From Rhizobium sp. LC145 (GTDB taxonomy: Bacteria > Pseudomonadota > Alphaproteobacteria > Rhizobiales > Rhizobiaceae): 64,000 nucleotides of DNA. Within the stretch, counting starts at the first letter, position 1; every line of letters starts with the position of its first letter. Under the pieces are notes generated by a model. The model was not told the origin of the DNA, did not search any database, and saw only the letters and a list, made by a program, of their open reading frames with translations. Below, one piece after another: positions 55,054 to 64,000 of the stretch. A program made the translations under genes and the position numbers. The DNA lies in contig NZ_LBHV01000003.1 in assembly GCF_001005825.1 (NCBI RefSeq), forward strand, positions 372,001-436,000. The letters run 5' to 3'.

Positions 55054-55767
55054 TCAATCGAACCTGAGCCCGGAAAGAAAGCCGGCAAGGTCATCGGTCA
55101 CGTAGTCGATGTGATCGTCCTCGTCGGAAAGCACTTCCCAGCGCTCCATCAGCACTTCATCGAGATTGCGGGGCACCAGCAGGATGGTGCGCATGCCGAG
55201 CGCTTTCGGAACTTCGAGATTGCGCGGAAGATCCTCGAACATGGCGGCGTTCTTCGTATCGACCCGGTGAAGGCTTGCGAACTTGTCATAGGTCGCGCCC
55301 GCGGGTTTCGGCACGTAATCGGCCGCCACGATATCGAAGATGTCGTCGAAATTGTCGAGAATGCCGAGCGCACCCGCCGCGGCTTCGGCATGTTTCACGC
55401 TGCCGTTCGTGAAGATGAACTTGCGGCCGGGGAGCGCCTTGATCGCCTCGCCGAGCTCCGGATGCGGCAGAAGCGCCGAATAGTCGATCGCATGCGCCCG
55501 TTCCAGGAAGGTGTTCGGATCTATGCCGTAATGAAGCATCAGGCCTTGAAGCGTCGTGCCGTGCTCATGATAATAGCGCTTCTGCAGCGCTCTCGCCTCG
55601 ACCGGATCGAGCTGCAGCAGCTCCGAGACGTAGGCCGTCATGTTCTTGTCGATCTGCGCGAAGAGGTTGACCCGGTGCGGGTAGAGCGTGTTGTCGAGAT
55701 CGAAGACCCAGTCCTTGATATGGGCGAAGTCTCGGGTGTCGGGGGCGGTCCTGGGGCTCTTTTCCAT
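55054..55767 (-). CDS. HAD-family pyrimidine 5'-nucleotidase
   Basis: The 237-residue HAD hydrolase is of the yeast SDT1/PHM8-like type found in alphaproteobacteria. HAD motif I is WVFDLDNTLYPH (nucleophile and acid/base Asp), motif II FTNGS, motif III lysine in VPKPAGATYDKF, and motif IV FEDLPRNLEVPK. The cap domain lies between motifs I and II. I chose the ATG at 55767; a GTG five codons earlier is in frame. It is divergent from the EamA gene, 100 bases apart. Confidence 0.85.
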   Translation of the reverse strand: MEKSPRTAPDTRDFAHIKDWVFDLDNTLYPHRVNLFAQIDKNMTAYVSELLQLDPVEARALQKRYYHEHGTTLQGLMLHYGIDPNTFLERAHAIDYSALLPHPELGEAIKALPGRKFIFTNGSVKHAEAAAGALGILDNFDDIFDIVAADYVPKPAGATYDKFASLHRVDTKNAAMFEDLPRNLEVPKALGMRTILLVPRNLDEVLMERWEVLSDEDDHIDYVTDDLAGFLSGLRFD

Positions 55768-55867
55768 GGGGCGGTTATGCACCGCGCCGTGGCCAAAGAA
55801 AAGGGGAAGTCGATTTTACCGGAAACCGGCCTTGGCGATATCCCGGACCTGGTGATATCGCCGCAAT

Positions 55868-56770
55868 ATGGAACTCTGGATCCCTATCACCATCGCGGCC
55901 GCCTTCCTGCAGAACCTGCGCTCCGCGCTGCAGAAGCACCTGCAGGGTTCGCTCGGTACGCGGGGCGCGAGCTTCGTGCGCTTCGGCTACGGCTTTCCGG
56001 TGGCGATCCTCTATGTTCTCCTGCTGCGCTATGGCTTCGGCTACCCGTTTCCCGCGTTCAACTGGACCTTCGCCTTCTGGTGTGTGATCGGCGGGCTTTC
56101 GCAGATCTATGCCACCATCATGCTGGTGCATCTCTTCTCGCTTCGGAATTTCGCGGTCGGGACGGCCTATTCCAAGACGGAACCGGTGCAGGCCGCGCTC
56201 TTCGGCTTCATCCTTCTCGGGGAACGGCTGACGCCCGGCTCGATCGCCGCGATCATGGTCGGCGTCATCGGCGTGATGATGATTTCGATGGCGCGAATGC
56301 CGCTCTCGGTGCGAAACACCGTATCGGCGCTGACCAGCCGCACGGCGCTGATCGGGATCGCTTCCGGCGCCGTCTTCGGAATTTCGGCAGTCTCATACCG
56401 GACTGCTGCCCTTTCGCTCGGCGGGCCGGGGCCGGTCATGGAGGCCGCCGTGACGCTTGCCTGCGTCACCACGTTCCAGACCGTCTTCATGCTGATCTGG
56501 ATGATATCGAAGGACAGAAACGAGATCGTGCAGGTGGTGCGTTCCTGGCGTTCTTCGGCGCTGGTGGGCCTTGCCGGAGTGCTGGGTTCGGCCTGCTGGT
56601 TCACGGCCATGACCCTGCAGCAGGTCGCCTATGTCAGGGCGCTTGGCCAGATCGAGCTCGTCTTCACCTTCATGGCGTCCTTCTTCCTTTTCCACGAGCG
56701 GGTGAACCGCATGGAAGTGCTCGGCTGCCTGCTGATCGTCTGCGGCATTTTGGGCCTGTTGTTCTGGTGA
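55868..56770 (+). CDS. EamA/DMT-family transporter
   Basis: The 300-residue inner-membrane protein has ten hydrophobic segments in two EamA repeats (about 3-140 and 155-298). Conserved features include TAYSKTEPVQAALFGFILLGERL and a second-repeat counterpart GQIELVFTFMASFFLFHERV. DMT transporters export metabolites or amino acids; the substrate is not deducible. A PEP-mutase-family gene follows 100 bases later on the same strand. Confidence 0.88.
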   Translation: MELWIPITIAAAFLQNLRSALQKHLQGSLGTRGASFVRFGYGFPVAILYVLLLRYGFGYPFPAFNWTFAFWCVIGGLSQIYATIMLVHLFSLRNFAVGTAYSKTEPVQAALFGFILLGERLTPGSIAAIMVGVIGVMMISMARMPLSVRNTVSALTSRTALIGIASGAVFGISAVSYRTAALSLGGPGPVMEAAVTLACVTTFQTVFMLIWMISKDRNEIVQVVRSWRSSALVGLAGVLGSACWFTAMTLQQVAYVRALGQIELVFTFMASFFLFHERVNRMEVLGCLLIVCGILGLLFW

Positions 56771-56871
56771 CTGTGCGGGTGTAGCCATTTGAAGATCGGT
56801 GCCCGATTTACGGCGGCAACGGTTTTCGCGATGAGCTACAGGAGCGGCATTTGGCCAGGGAGGAAGAGGCA

Positions 56872-57645
56872 ATGGACCAGAACGGCAGGGCGGAAGCTTT
56901 CGGCGCACTTCACCGGAAGGGAAATCCCGTCATTCTCTATAACATCTGGGATGCGGGAACGGCGAAGGCCGTGGCGGAGGCAGGCGCAAGCGCGCTTGCG
57001 ACCGGAAGCTGGTCGGTCGCAGCCGCCCACGGCTATGCCGACGGAGAGAATCTGCCGTTCGACGCCCTGCTCGCCACGGTTCGCGAGATCACGGTGGCGG
57101 TTGATCTGCCTCTCTCCGTTGATTTCGAGGGTGGCTATACGGAAGATCCGGCCGCACTCGCCGATAACGTCGCGAAGGTCATCGAGGCCGGCGCGATCGG
57201 CATCAACTTCGAGGACCAGGTGGTCGGCGGCAGCGGCATCTACCCCGTCGAAAAACAGGCCGAGCGCATCCGCGCCATCCGGGCGCGTGCCGAACGGCAA
57301 GGCATCCCATTCTTCATCAACGCCCGCACGGACCTTTTCCTGAAGGAAAGCGATCGCGGCAGGCATACGGCCTTGCTGGAGGAGGCGGTCGAACGGGCGA
57401 AAGCCTTTGCCGAGGCCGGTGCAAGCGGCTTCTTCGCGCCCGCGCTGGCGGATGAGGAGCTGATCCGCAGACTTTGCGAGGCCGTGGCCCTGCCGGTGAA
57501 CATCATGATGATGCCGGGCGTTCCGGCCCCGAAGCGGCTCGGCGAGCTTGGCGTCGCCCGCGTGAGCTATGGTCCCGGCCCTTACAGGGCGATGATGGCC
57601 AGGCTGAAAGAGGATGCCGCGGCGGTCTATGCCGCCGCCGGCTGA
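56872..57645 (+). CDS. Isocitrate lyase / PEP mutase family protein
   Basis: The 257-residue TIM-barrel protein has NIWDAGTAKAVAEAGASALAT, the metal-site strand SVDFEGGY, INFEDQVVGGSG and INARTDLFL. These match the ICL/PEPM superfamily subgroup of short, uncharacterised members, not isocitrate lyase, since KKCGH is missing. Such enzymes cleave or rearrange C-C or C-P bonds of 2-oxo acids. No phosphonate genes are near. The ATG at 56872 follows GGAGGAAGAGG; an upstream ATG-like start at 56851 is less likely. Confidence 0.85.
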   Translation: MDQNGRAEAFGALHRKGNPVILYNIWDAGTAKAVAEAGASALATGSWSVAAAHGYADGENLPFDALLATVREITVAVDLPLSVDFEGGYTEDPAALADNVAKVIEAGAIGINFEDQVVGGSGIYPVEKQAERIRAIRARAERQGIPFFINARTDLFLKESDRGRHTALLEEAVERAKAFAEAGASGFFAPALADEELIRRLCEAVALPVNIMMMPGVPAPKRLGELGVARVSYGPGPYRAMMARLKEDAAAVYAAAG

Positions 57646-57657
57646 TCCTGCTCGGCA

Positions 57658-58545
57658 TTAGGGAACGATCAGCGTTCCGGCCCCGCGCTCGGTGAAGATT
57701 TCGAGCAGCACGGAGTGGGGGGTCTTGCCGTTCAGGATGACGACGCCCTGAACGCCGGCCTTGATCGCGTCGATACAGGTCTCGACCTTGGGGATCATGC
57801 CGCCGGAGATCGTGCCGTCCTTGATCAGCGCCTGCGCCTGCGCCACCGTCAGTTCCTTGATGAGTTCCTTGTTCTTGTCGAGAACGCCGGGAACATCGGT
57901 GAGGAAGAGGAGACGGGTGGCGTTGAGCGCGCCGGCGATCGCGCCGGCAAAGGTATCGGCATTGATGTTGTAGGTCGCGCCGTCGCGGCCGGGCGCCACC
58001 GGCGCAATGACCGGGATCATCTCGGATTTCGCGAGAAGGTCGAGCAGGGTGCGGTCGACTTCGACCACCTCGCCGACATAGCCGAGGTCCAGCACGCGCT
58101 CGATATTGCTGTCGGGATCGACCACGGTCTTCTTCGCCTTCTCGGCGAAGACCATGTTTCCGTCCTTGCCGCAAAGGCCGATCGCCCATTCGCCGGTCTG
58201 GTTGATGAGCGCGACGATCTCCTTGTTGATCGAGCCGGCGAGCACCATTTCGACGATCTCGACCGTCTTGCGGTCCGTGACGCGCAGGCCGCCCTCGAAT
58301 TTGGATTCGATACCCATCTTGGTCAGCATCGCGCCGATCTGCGGTCCGCCGCCATGGACGACGATGGGGTTGACGCCCGATTGCTTGAGGAGTGCGATAT
58401 CGGCAGCGAAAGCCTTGCCGAGTTCCGCGTCGCCCATGGCATGGCCGCCATACTTCACGACGATCGTCTTGTTTTCATATCGCTGCATATAGGGCAGCGC
58501 CTGCGCCAGAAGTTTTGCCTGAAGCTCGCCGTCGGTACCGCTCAT
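57658..58545 (-). CDS. argB: Acetylglutamate kinase
   Basis: ArgB phosphorylates N-acetylglutamate in arginine (and ornithine) synthesis. The 295-residue enzyme has [11 protein letters not shown] (about 28-38), [14 protein letters not shown], the ATP-site [14 protein letters not shown] and a C-terminal arginine-feedback type ending. An N-terminal helical extension ([19 protein letters not shown]) marks the hexameric arginine-inhibited type. The ATG at 58545 starts the family alignment. Ornithine from this pathway feeds OlsB. Confidence 0.95.
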   Translation of the reverse strand: MSGTDGELQAKLLAQALPYMQRYENKTIVVKYGGHAMGDAELGKAFAADIALLKQSGVNPIVVHGGGPQIGAMLTKMGIESKFEGGLRVTDRKTVEIVEMVLAGSINKEIVALINQTGEWAIGLCGKDGNMVFAEKAKKTVVDPDSNIERVLDLGYVGEVVEVDRTLLDLLAKSEMIPVIAPVAPGRDGATYNINADTFAGAIAGALNATRLLFLTDVPGVLDKNKELIKELTVAQAQALIKDGTISGGMIPKVETCIDAIKAGVQGVVILNGKTPHSVLLEIFTERGAGTLIVP

Positions 58546-58716
58546 CGAAGACCCCTCAAGAGTAAGTGGGGCCTTGTAACGCATGTTTTTGACGGAGGAA
58601 ACAATGCTCGCTTCAACTTTCGGCCTCTTGGGCTGTAAAGTTCATTTTGAAGTGACATCGGAGAAAAAGCGTGGTCCGATAGAAACTGCGAAGGGTTGAG
58701 AGGAGAAGACCCGGAG

Positions 58717-59076
58717 ATGACGTTACCGAAGCAAAGCAGGGGAGACCGCTCGCGCGATCAGCTATTGGCGGGGGAATATGTGCTGGGCGTCCTTTCGCCG
58801 GAAGCGCGAAGGGTCGTCGAGGAGCGCATCGGCCGCGATCGCGGCTTTGCGCAGATGGTGATCCAGTGGCAGCGTAACCTCGCCACTCTGGAGGAGGATT
58901 ACCCGCTGGAGCGCCTGCCGCCCGCGATTTCGCAGTCGTTCCTTCATCCGCCTTCGCGACGGCTTTATAGAGGTTCCTTCCGCCAGTTGGCGGCTCAGAT
59001 CTGGGGGTCGCTTTTCCTGTGGCGCTCGGTGGCGCTCATCTCGCTTGCCGCGCTGTTGACCACGCTCTCGGCGTAA
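58717..59076 (+). CDS. Short RskA-like anti-sigma factor, probably truncated
   Basis: The 119-residue product has the N-terminal anti-sigma (ZAS-like, zinc-less) domain of RskA type: LLAGEYVLGVLSPEARRVVEERI and FAQMVIQWQRNLATLEEDYP, then one transmembrane helix (LFLWRSVALISLAALLTTL) and an immediate stop. Full-length RskA proteins continue with a periplasmic domain of about 100 residues, missing here. The stop codon is directly followed by a Rhizobiaceae palindromic repeat. No ECF sigma gene is adjacent. The ATG at 58717 lies after GGAGAAG. Either a degraded gene or a minimal membrane anchor for a sigma factor encoded elsewhere. Confidence 0.65.
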   Translation: MTLPKQSRGDRSRDQLLAGEYVLGVLSPEARRVVEERIGRDRGFAQMVIQWQRNLATLEEDYPLERLPPAISQSFLHPPSRRLYRGSFRQLAAQIWGSLFLWRSVALISLAALLTTLSA

Positions 59077-59078
59077 AG

Positions 59079-59121
59079 CATGTCGCGCAAAAGTGTGAAG
59101 CGGTTTTGCGATAACGACATG
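59079..59121. repeat. Rhizobiaceae palindromic intergenic repeat
   Basis: CATGTCG (59079-59085) pairs with CGACATG (59115-59121), and inside CGCAAAA pairs with TTTTGCG, leaving ATAA as a bulge. I recognise this 43-base unit as a frequent intergenic repeat in Rhizobiaceae genomes. Its first base is three bases after the RskA-like stop codon. Confidence 0.75.
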
Positions 59122-59170
59122 GGCCAAGCGGAGGAAGCAAATCTGAAAGTTTGCGAAGCGCTTTAGGTCG

Positions 59171-59830
59171 TCAGACCGGCTGGCCCACGGTTTCGGAGAT
59201 CGCCTGGCGCAGGTCGTCGAGCCCCTTGCCCTTTTCGGAAGAGGTGGCGAGCACGAAAGGATAGGCCGCGGGCCGCTTGCGGATCTTTTCCGTCGTTTCG
59301 GAAATCAGCCTGTCGACGCCCGCTTCCTTGATCTTGTCGGTCTTGGTGAGCACGATCTGGTAGGAGACGGCGGCCTTGTCGAGCAGGTCGAGCACTTCCT
59401 CATCGTTCTTCTTGACGCCGTGGCGGCTGTCGATCAGCACATAGACGCGCTTCAGCGTCGCGCGGCCGCGCAGATAGTCGAAGACGAGCTTCGTCCAGGT
59501 GTCGACCTGTTCCTTCGGCGCCTGCGCATAGCCGTAGCCGGGCATGTCGACAATCGCCATCGGCGGCAGGTCGCCGCCTTCGCCGGAATAGCCCTCCGGC
59601 ACGAAATAGTTGAGCTCCTGGGTGCGGCCGGGCGTGTTGGAGGTGCGGGCAAGCCCCTTCCGGCCGACCAGCGCGTTGATCAGCGATGACTTGCCGACAT
59701 TCGAACGGCCGGCGAAAGCCACTTCCAGCGGCCCTTCCGGCGGCAGGAATTTCATCGACGGCACGCCGCGGATGAAGATCCAGGGGCGTCCGAAAAGCGG
59801 CCTGTCGTTATTCATGTCTTCTGCCGGCAT
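59171..59830 (-). CDS. engB: Ribosome-biogenesis GTPase EngB (YsxC/YihA)
   Basis: EngB is an essential TrmE-Era-EngA-like GTPase for large-subunit assembly. The 219-residue product has G1 [10 protein letters not shown] (about 37-46), G2 threonine in [10 protein letters not shown]3 DMPGYGYA and G4 [14 protein letters not shown] upstream supports the ATG at 59830; an ATG five codons downstream is possible. It lies in the rpmH-rnpA-yidC-engB order typical of alphaproteobacteria. A terminator separates it from yidC. Confidence 0.94.
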   Translation of the reverse strand: MPAEDMNNDRPLFGRPWIFIRGVPSMKFLPPEGPLEVAFAGRSNVGKSSLINALVGRKGLARTSNTPGRTQELNYFVPEGYSGEGGDLPPMAIVDMPGYGYAQAPKEQVDTWTKLVFDYLRGRATLKRVYVLIDSRHGVKKNDEEVLDLLDKAAVSYQIVLTKTDKIKEAGVDRLISETTEKIRKRPAAYPFVLATSSEKGKGLDDLRQAISETVGQPV

Positions 59831-59919
59831 CGGTGCCACCTGTCTGTCGCTTGTCTGTCCGTGTAGGACACGGCTTCCGTATTTTGGCCGACAAAGTCAA
59901 GCACGCGAGGGATCGCGCA

Positions 59920-59948
59920 AAAGAAAAACCCCGCCGAAGCGGGGCTTT
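59920..59948 (-). terminator. Rho-independent terminator of yidC
   Basis: On the minus strand AAAGCCCCGC-TTCG-GCGGGGTTT is followed by TTCTTTT. It lies 7 bases after the yidC stop, so engB downstream needs its own promoter or read-through. Confidence 0.82.
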
Positions 59949-59954
59949 CCGTGC

Positions 59955-61748
59955 TTATTTGGTCGGTTCCGGTTTTCGTCGGAAGACGCCCTTCAGATTG
60001 TCGAAGAGCTCGATCTTGGCGCCGTGGCGCTTCATGATGGCCGCCTGCTGCATGATCGACAGCGTGTTGTTCCACGCCCAGTAGATGACGAGACCGGCCG
60101 GGAAGGTCGCCAGCATGAAGGTGAAGATCAGCGGCATCCAGGTGAAGATCATTGCCTGGGTCGGGTCCGGCGGCGTCGGGTTCATGCGCATCTGCAGGAA
60201 CATCGTGATGCCCATGATGATCGGCCACACGCCGATCATGAGGAAGTGCGGCACGTCGTAGGGAAGCAGGCCGAACAGGTTGAAGAGCGAGGTCGGATCG
60301 GGCGCGGAAAGATCCTGAATCCAGCCGAAGAAGGGCGCGTGCCGCATCTCGATGGTGACGTAGATGACCTTGTAGAGCGCGAAGAAGACCGGGATCTGCA
60401 ACAGTACCGGCCAGCAGCCAGCGATCGGGTTGATCTTCTCTTCCTTGTAGAGCTGCATCATGGCCTGCTGCATGGCCATGCGGTCGTCGCCATGCTTGGC
60501 CTTCAGCTCCTCCATCTTCGGCTGCACGCGCTTCATGTTGGCCATGGAGGCATACTGCTTGCTGGCGAGCGGGAAGAAGATCGCCTTCACCACGATGGTG
60601 GTGAGCAGGATCGCGAGGCCGAAATTGCCCACATGACGGAAGAAGAAGTCCATCAGTTTGAACATCGGCTTGGTGATGAAGTAGAACCAGCCCCAGTCGA
60701 TCAGGAGGTCGAAGCGCGGAATGGAATATTCCGCCTCGTAGCGATCGACGAGCGGCACTTCCTTGGCGCCCGCGAAGATCAGGTTCTTGAGCTCGGCGGA
60801 CTGGCCGGGCTGGATGGTCAACGCATCAGTCTTGTAGTCCGCCTGATAGCGCGGCTGGCCGTCGGTGAAATGCGAGAAGCGTGATTCATATGCCAGAGCC
60901 TGCGGCGGAACGATCGCGGCGGCCCAGTATTTGTCGGTAATGCCGAGCCATCCGGTGGTCGCCTTCGGGTTGGTGACTGCAGCTTCCTCGATGTTGTGAT
61001 AGCTCTCTTCCACGAGGCCGGTATCCTGGCCGATCACGCCGAGGAAGCCTTCGTGGATGACATAGACGGAGGGCGTCGCCGGCTTGTTATAGCGGATGAC
61101 GCGGCCGTAGGTCGCGAGCGATACCGGCTCGCCGGTGACGTTGTCGACCTTGTCGGCGACAGTGATCATGTAATGGTCGTCGACCGAGATGGTGCGGGTG
61201 AACGTGATGCCCTTCTCGTTGGTGAAGGTCAGCGTTACCGGCGTCCCGTGCGTCAGCTTCTCGCCGCTGGTGAGCGTCCACTGCGTGGCCGGACCGGGCA
61301 CGGCGCCGGAGGCCTCGCTCTGAATATAGCCGATTTCGGTGAAATAGCCGTCGCGGGTGTCGGCCGGGGAGAAGAGGGTGATGATCGGGCTCGAGTCGTC
61401 GACCGTCTCATGATATTCGCGCAGCTTCAGATCGTCGAAACGGGCGCCGGCGAGATTGATGGAGCCGGAAAGGGCCGGCGTATCGATTTCGATGCGGGGC
61501 GTCTTCGCAAGAGCCTGATCGCGGGTTGCGTTGGCCTGGGCCTGCGCCTGTCCCGGAAGCGCGCCGCTGACCGTGGCGCCGGGGCTTTCCGGCGTGATCG
61601 TCTGCGTCTGCTGCTGTTGGGCGCGTGCGGCCTCTTCGGCGCGCCGCTGGGCTTCCAACCGGGGGCCCATGTAGAAGAACTGCCAGGCAAGGACGATCGC
61701 CACCGAAAGCGCGATCGCGATGAAGTAGTTGCGGTTTTTTTCCATCAT
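59955..61748 (-). CDS. yidC: Membrane protein insertase YidC
   Basis: YidC inserts membrane proteins alone or with SecYEG. The 597-residue product has an N-terminal helix (about 8-27), a large periplasmic P1 domain (about 50-350), and the conserved five-helix core. Core marks include the cytoplasmic hydrophilic-groove arginine region ([19 protein letters not shown]) and [20 protein letters not shown]. Two ATGs in tandem begin it; the first overlaps the rnpA stop by four bases (ATGA). Confidence 0.96.
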   Translation of the reverse strand: MMEKNRNYFIAIALSVAIVLAWQFFYMGPRLEAQRRAEEAARAQQQQTQTITPESPGATVSGALPGQAQAQANATRDQALAKTPRIEIDTPALSGSINLAGARFDDLKLREYHETVDDSSPIITLFSPADTRDGYFTEIGYIQSEASGAVPGPATQWTLTSGEKLTHGTPVTLTFTNEKGITFTRTISVDDHYMITVADKVDNVTGEPVSLATYGRVIRYNKPATPSVYVIHEGFLGVIGQDTGLVEESYHNIEEAAVTNPKATTGWLGITDKYWAAAIVPPQALAYESRFSHFTDGQPRYQADYKTDALTIQPGQSAELKNLIFAGAKEVPLVDRYEAEYSIPRFDLLIDWGWFYFITKPMFKLMDFFFRHVGNFGLAILLTTIVVKAIFFPLASKQYASMANMKRVQPKMEELKAKHGDDRMAMQQAMMQLYKEEKINPIAGCWPVLLQIPVFFALYKVIYVTIEMRHAPFFGWIQDLSAPDPTSLFNLFGLLPYDVPHFLMIGVWPIIMGITMFLQMRMNPTPPDPTQAMIFTWMPLIFTFMLATFPAGLVIYWAWNNTLSIMQQAAIMKRHGAKIELFDNLKGVFRRKPEPTK

Positions 61749-62137
61749 GCTTTCCTGGAACGGGTCTCCTCGGACCGCTTCGGTTTCGGCCGTGCTTCGA
61801 TGCGCTCGGCAAGCTGGGCCGTCAGTTCGGCGAAGGGTGTCTTCAGCACCTCGCGGCGCGCGACAATGACATAGTCGTGTCCGGCCTTCATTGCAAACCC
61901 GGCAGATTGCCTCACCGCCTCTTTGAGGCGTCGCCGCATGCGGTTGCGTTCCACCGCGTTGCCGTGTTTCTTCGTAACGGTGAACCCGACACGCGGCGCC
62001 TCTTCGGGCGCCTTGCGGTCAAGAACCTCCAGAAGGAAAGTACGGCCCCTGCGGCTTTCTCCCTCCCGGACAGCAAGAAACTGCGGCCGGCTTTTCAGCC
62101 GCCCGACAGCCTTTTTCGCATTTTTCTCGTTCGTCAT
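61745..62137 (-). CDS. rnpA: Ribonuclease P protein component
   Basis: RnpA is the protein cofactor of RNase P. The 130-residue basic protein has [29 protein letters not shown] in pieces, the RNR motif being [14 protein letters not shown], and a Lys/Arg-rich tail. It starts 30 bases after rpmH and overlaps yidC. The order rpmH-rnpA-yidC is universal; dnaA is not nearby, as usual in rhizobia. Confidence 0.95.
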   Translation of the reverse strand: MTNEKNAKKAVGRLKSRPQFLAVREGESRRGRTFLLEVLDRKAPEEAPRVGFTVTKKHGNAVERNRMRRRLKEAVRQSAGFAMKAGHDYVIVARREVLKTPFAELTAQLAERIEARPKPKRSEETRSRKA

Positions 62138-62167
62138 CGCCCGGATACTTGTCGGGCTTGCCCGGCC

Positions 62168-62302
62168 TTAAGCCGAGAGACGCTTGCGGCCACGTGCGCG
62201 GCGGGCGGAAAGAACCTTGCGGCCGCCGGCGGTAGCCATGCGGGCACGGAAGCCGTGACGACGCTTGCGAACAAGCTTGGACGGTTGATAGGTACGCTTC
62301 AT
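62168..62302 (-). CDS. rpmH: 50S ribosomal protein L34
   Basis: The 44-residue product [20 protein letters not shown](...)RGRKRLSA is a full-length L34, nearly invariant in bacteria. The ATG at 62302 fits the universal start; longer in-frame codons upstream are leader. A strong sigma-70 promoter sits about 120 bases upstream. Confidence 0.98.
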   Translation of the reverse strand: MKRTYQPSKLVRKRRHGFRARMATAGGRKVLSARRARGRKRLSA

Positions 62303-62423
62303 TTTTTTGATACCGCGGTGTGCGGCCCTTCTTGAGTTTGCTTTAAAAAAGCAAGAGCGTTTCGGAAACGTCCGGCGCAATAGGCTGCGTACGCGCGAGC
62401 CTGCTGGAGCTGAACGTGCGCGG

Positions 62424-62453
62424 CTTATAAGAGGACTCCGCTCCGAAAGTCAA
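62424..62453 (-). promoter_or_regulatory. Sigma-70 type promoter of rpmH-rnpA-yidC
   Basis: Minus strand: TTGACT (62448-62453), 18 bases, TATAAG (62424-62429). The -35 is nearly consensus. Transcription would start near 62416, leaving a leader of about 114 bases before rpmH that includes an A/T-rich stretch. Confidence 0.65.
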
Positions 62454-62814
62454 TCGTCCAGCCGGTACCAAGCCGGCGCGCGTGCGGATTGCATCCGGAA
62501 TGTCGACGTTTAAAAGAACATCCTGAAATGGTAAAATTTGAAGAAGCCTATTAACGATTGCAATTCGTTCGATAATCTGCCCGATGCCTGAAATGTAGAA
62601 AATAATTTCCCAATCTATACGTTAGTGCCGGGAGTTATGGCGTAGATGCTTACTAAGTGAAGTTGTGTTTAAGTAAATTTTCTCTTTGCTGCGTTCTTTT
62701 AGCCACTCAAACTTTATTAATTTCTAATTGCTAGTTTTAGCATCAGGGGATGGGGGAGCACCGGTATCGATGCCGTTCTCCACGTTCAACATTTCGTGGG
62801 CATAGGAGCCGGCA
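62454..62814. other. Non-coding intergenic region upstream of the chemoreceptor
   Basis: No gene is supported here. The stretch is markedly AT-rich (about 62520-62740) against a GC-rich genome, with several TTTAA and TTAATT runs, and likely holds the promoter of the downstream chemoreceptor gene. I see no convincing palindrome. Confidence 0.6.
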
Positions 62815-64000
62815 TTGAAAATCAGGGCAAAGATCAATCTTCTCGTCGGGCTGATGAGCCTCGTCGCCTTCTTGATCGGCGGCATTTCGCTCTTCGCGAT
62901 CGGCGAGTATCGCAAGCAGATGCAGGAATATTCGGACGTGGCGGACCGCGTCTATAAGGGCGAGCACCTGAACCGGCTGGTGACCGCCGTGGTGATGGAT
63001 GCCCGCGGCATCTATGCGGCCAAGGATAAGGAAGCCGCCAAGCAGTTCGGCGAGGGCATGCTGAAATCGCTGGGCAAGATGGACGCGCTTGTCGCCGAAT
63101 GGCGGCCGAAGGTGCCGGCAGAGCAGAAGGATGCCTTCGAGAAGCTCGTTGCCCGTTCCGCGGAGTTCAAGAGCTTCAGAAGCGAGACGGCTCGGCTCAG
63201 CCAGGCGGAAGGGCCGCAGGCGGCCAACCTTCAGGGCAATAACGAAGCCAATCGCGCCAACCGCAAGGCCTATCAGGCTGAAATCGACGCCATCGTCAAG
63301 GCGGATCAGGATCAGCTTGCCAGGCTGAGCGACGGGATGGATGCCTTCAACAACACCGTCTTCTATGCCGTTCTGGCAACGACCCTTATCGGTGTCGGCG
63401 CGGGCGCGGGTTTCGGCCTCTATCTCGGGCGCCGTCAGCTCAGCCAGCCGATCACGGAGCTTACTGTGATCATGAAGCGGATCGCTTCGGGCGATTTCGA
63501 TGCGCCGGTGGGTTCCGCCGGTCGTGCGGATGAAATCGGCGACATGGCGACCGCGATCGAGGTCTTCCGCAGGAACGGCATAGAGGTCGCCCGCATGAAT
63601 GCCCAGGAAGCGGGCACGCGCGCCAGGAGCGACGAGCTCAGGACCCGTATGGGGGCGGTCGTCGCCGCAGCGGCCATGGGTGATTTCACCCGGCGCATCG
63701 ACAAGCAGTTCGATGACGAAAGCCTCGATCTCTTCGCCCGCGATGTGGATCAGCTCATGGCGAGCGTCGATGCCGGCATTTCGGAGACGCGCCGCGTGGT
63801 GAAGAGCCTCGCCGAAGGCGACCTCACCGATACCATGGAAGGCGATTTCAAGGGCGCGTTCGCGGAACTCCAGCAGAATGTCAACGGCACGATGGAGACG
63901 CTGCGCGGCACCATGCAGAACGTACGCGCTGCCACCGGCTCCATCAACGGCAGCGCCGCCGAGCTCAGCAACGCCACCAACGACCTTTCAAGGCGCACCG
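62815..64000 (+). CDS. Methyl-accepting chemotaxis protein (5' part)
   Basis: The frame is open to the end of the window (395 codons seen). A first transmembrane helix lies near residues 7-28, then a four-helix-bundle sensor (about 30-185) with AKDKEAAKQFGEG and RANRKAYQAEIDAIV, a second helix near 186-208, and a HAMP domain followed by a second HAMP-like repeat (DFTRRID..., SLAEGDLTDTMEGDFKGAF). The start of the methyl-accepting region follows. The start codon appears to be TTG at 62815, with AGGAG 6 bases before it; the next ATG would cut the first helix. Ligand unknown. Confidence 0.85.
   Translation, partial: MKIRAKINLLVGLMSLVAFLIGGISLFAIGEYRKQMQEYSDVADRVYKGEHLNRLVTAVVMDARGIYAAKDKEAAKQFGEGMLKSLGKMDALVAEWRPKVPAEQKDAFEKLVARSAEFKSFRSETARLSQAEGPQAANLQGNNEANRANRKAYQAEIDAIVKADQDQLARLSDGMDAFNNTVFYAVLATTLIGVGAGAGFGLYLGRRQLSQPITELTVIMKRIASGDFDAPVGSAGRADEIGDMATAIEVFRRNGIEVARMNAQEAGTRARSDELRTRMGAVVAAAAMGDFTRRIDKQFDDESLDLFARDVDQLMASVDAGISETRRVVKSLAEGDLTDTMEGDFKGAFAELQQNVNGTMETLRGTMQNVRAATGSINGSAAELSNATNDLSRRT

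Noticed and set aside
62303..62814. Small genes or an RNA gene in the rpmH-chemoreceptor gap
   Set aside because: Only very short frames without ribosome sites; no stable hairpin with a T run that would support a small RNA.

Overview
The window is chromosomal DNA of a Rhizobiaceae-type alphaproteobacterium (Rhizobium / Sinorhizobium / Agrobacterium / Shinella group). The evidence is high GC with GC-rich third positions, ornithine-lipid genes olsB and olsA, a Mur-type Fur regulator, PhrR/PraR, a DUF1150 protein, a multimodular malic enzyme beside mutS, a RIME-like double palindrome and other rhizobial intergenic repeats. From memory, the order olsB-tme-mutS-glnD-murJ-trpS-...-olsA-miaB-phoH-ybeY-corC-lnt-phrR-metK-trmB matches the Sinorhizobium meliloti chromosome. 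I see no rRNA, tRNA, CRISPR array, prophage or complete insertion sequence.

Layout. (1) 1-6.7 kb: 3' end of hrcA with grpE, then a minus-strand block lptC-lptA-lptB-rpoN-hpf-ptsN joining LPS export to sigma-54 and the nitrogen phosphotransferase protein. A perfect sigma-54 promoter sits upstream of rpoN and points away from it. (2) 6.8-14.4 kb: sppA, ihfB, a LapA-domain protein, a CoxG-like protein, two RNA methyltransferases overlapping into lspA, a soluble hybrid histidine kinase and olsB with a possible Pho box. (3) 14.4-28 kb: tme, mutS, a ParDE module with a palindromic operator, a membrane-anchored AraC regulator, glnD, a RIME-like repeat, murJ, an M15-like peptidase, and a GIY-YIG gene framed by inverted REP-like repeats, followed by more such repeats. 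(4) 28-42.4 kb: a dense housekeeping run (trpS, usp, nfuA, tsaB, rimI, mur, olsA, miaB, phoH, ybeY, corC, lnt, phrR, metK, trmB), then DUF1150 and a small heat-shock gene with a sigma-32-type promoter and a ROSE-like leader. (5) 42.5-48.3 kb: nucleoside hydrolase, a large dCache chemoreceptor, ribokinase, rmuC. (6) 48.4-58.5 kb: def-fmt-truA facing dapD-dapE-membrane protein, a LOG-type enzyme, an EF-hand protein, a HAD nucleotidase, an EamA transporter, a PEP-mutase-family enzyme and argB. (7) 58.7-64 kb: a short RskA-like anti-sigma protein ending at a Rhizobiaceae palindromic repeat, engB-yidC-rnpA-rpmH, and the 5' part of a second chemoreceptor cut by the window edge.

Functional themes. 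Nitrogen control is concentrated here (rpoN, ptsN, glnD). Envelope biogenesis recurs (lptABC, lspA, lnt, murJ, yidC, olsA, olsB). Translation and RNA modification is heavily represented (trpS, tsaB, rimI, miaB, trmB, truA, TrmH, ybeY, def, fmt, hpf, rnpA, rpmH). The least explained items are the GIY-YIG/REP unit, the repeat at the end of the RskA-like gene, the antisense sigma-54 promoter at rpoN, and the ParDE plus membrane AraC pair between mutS and glnD.
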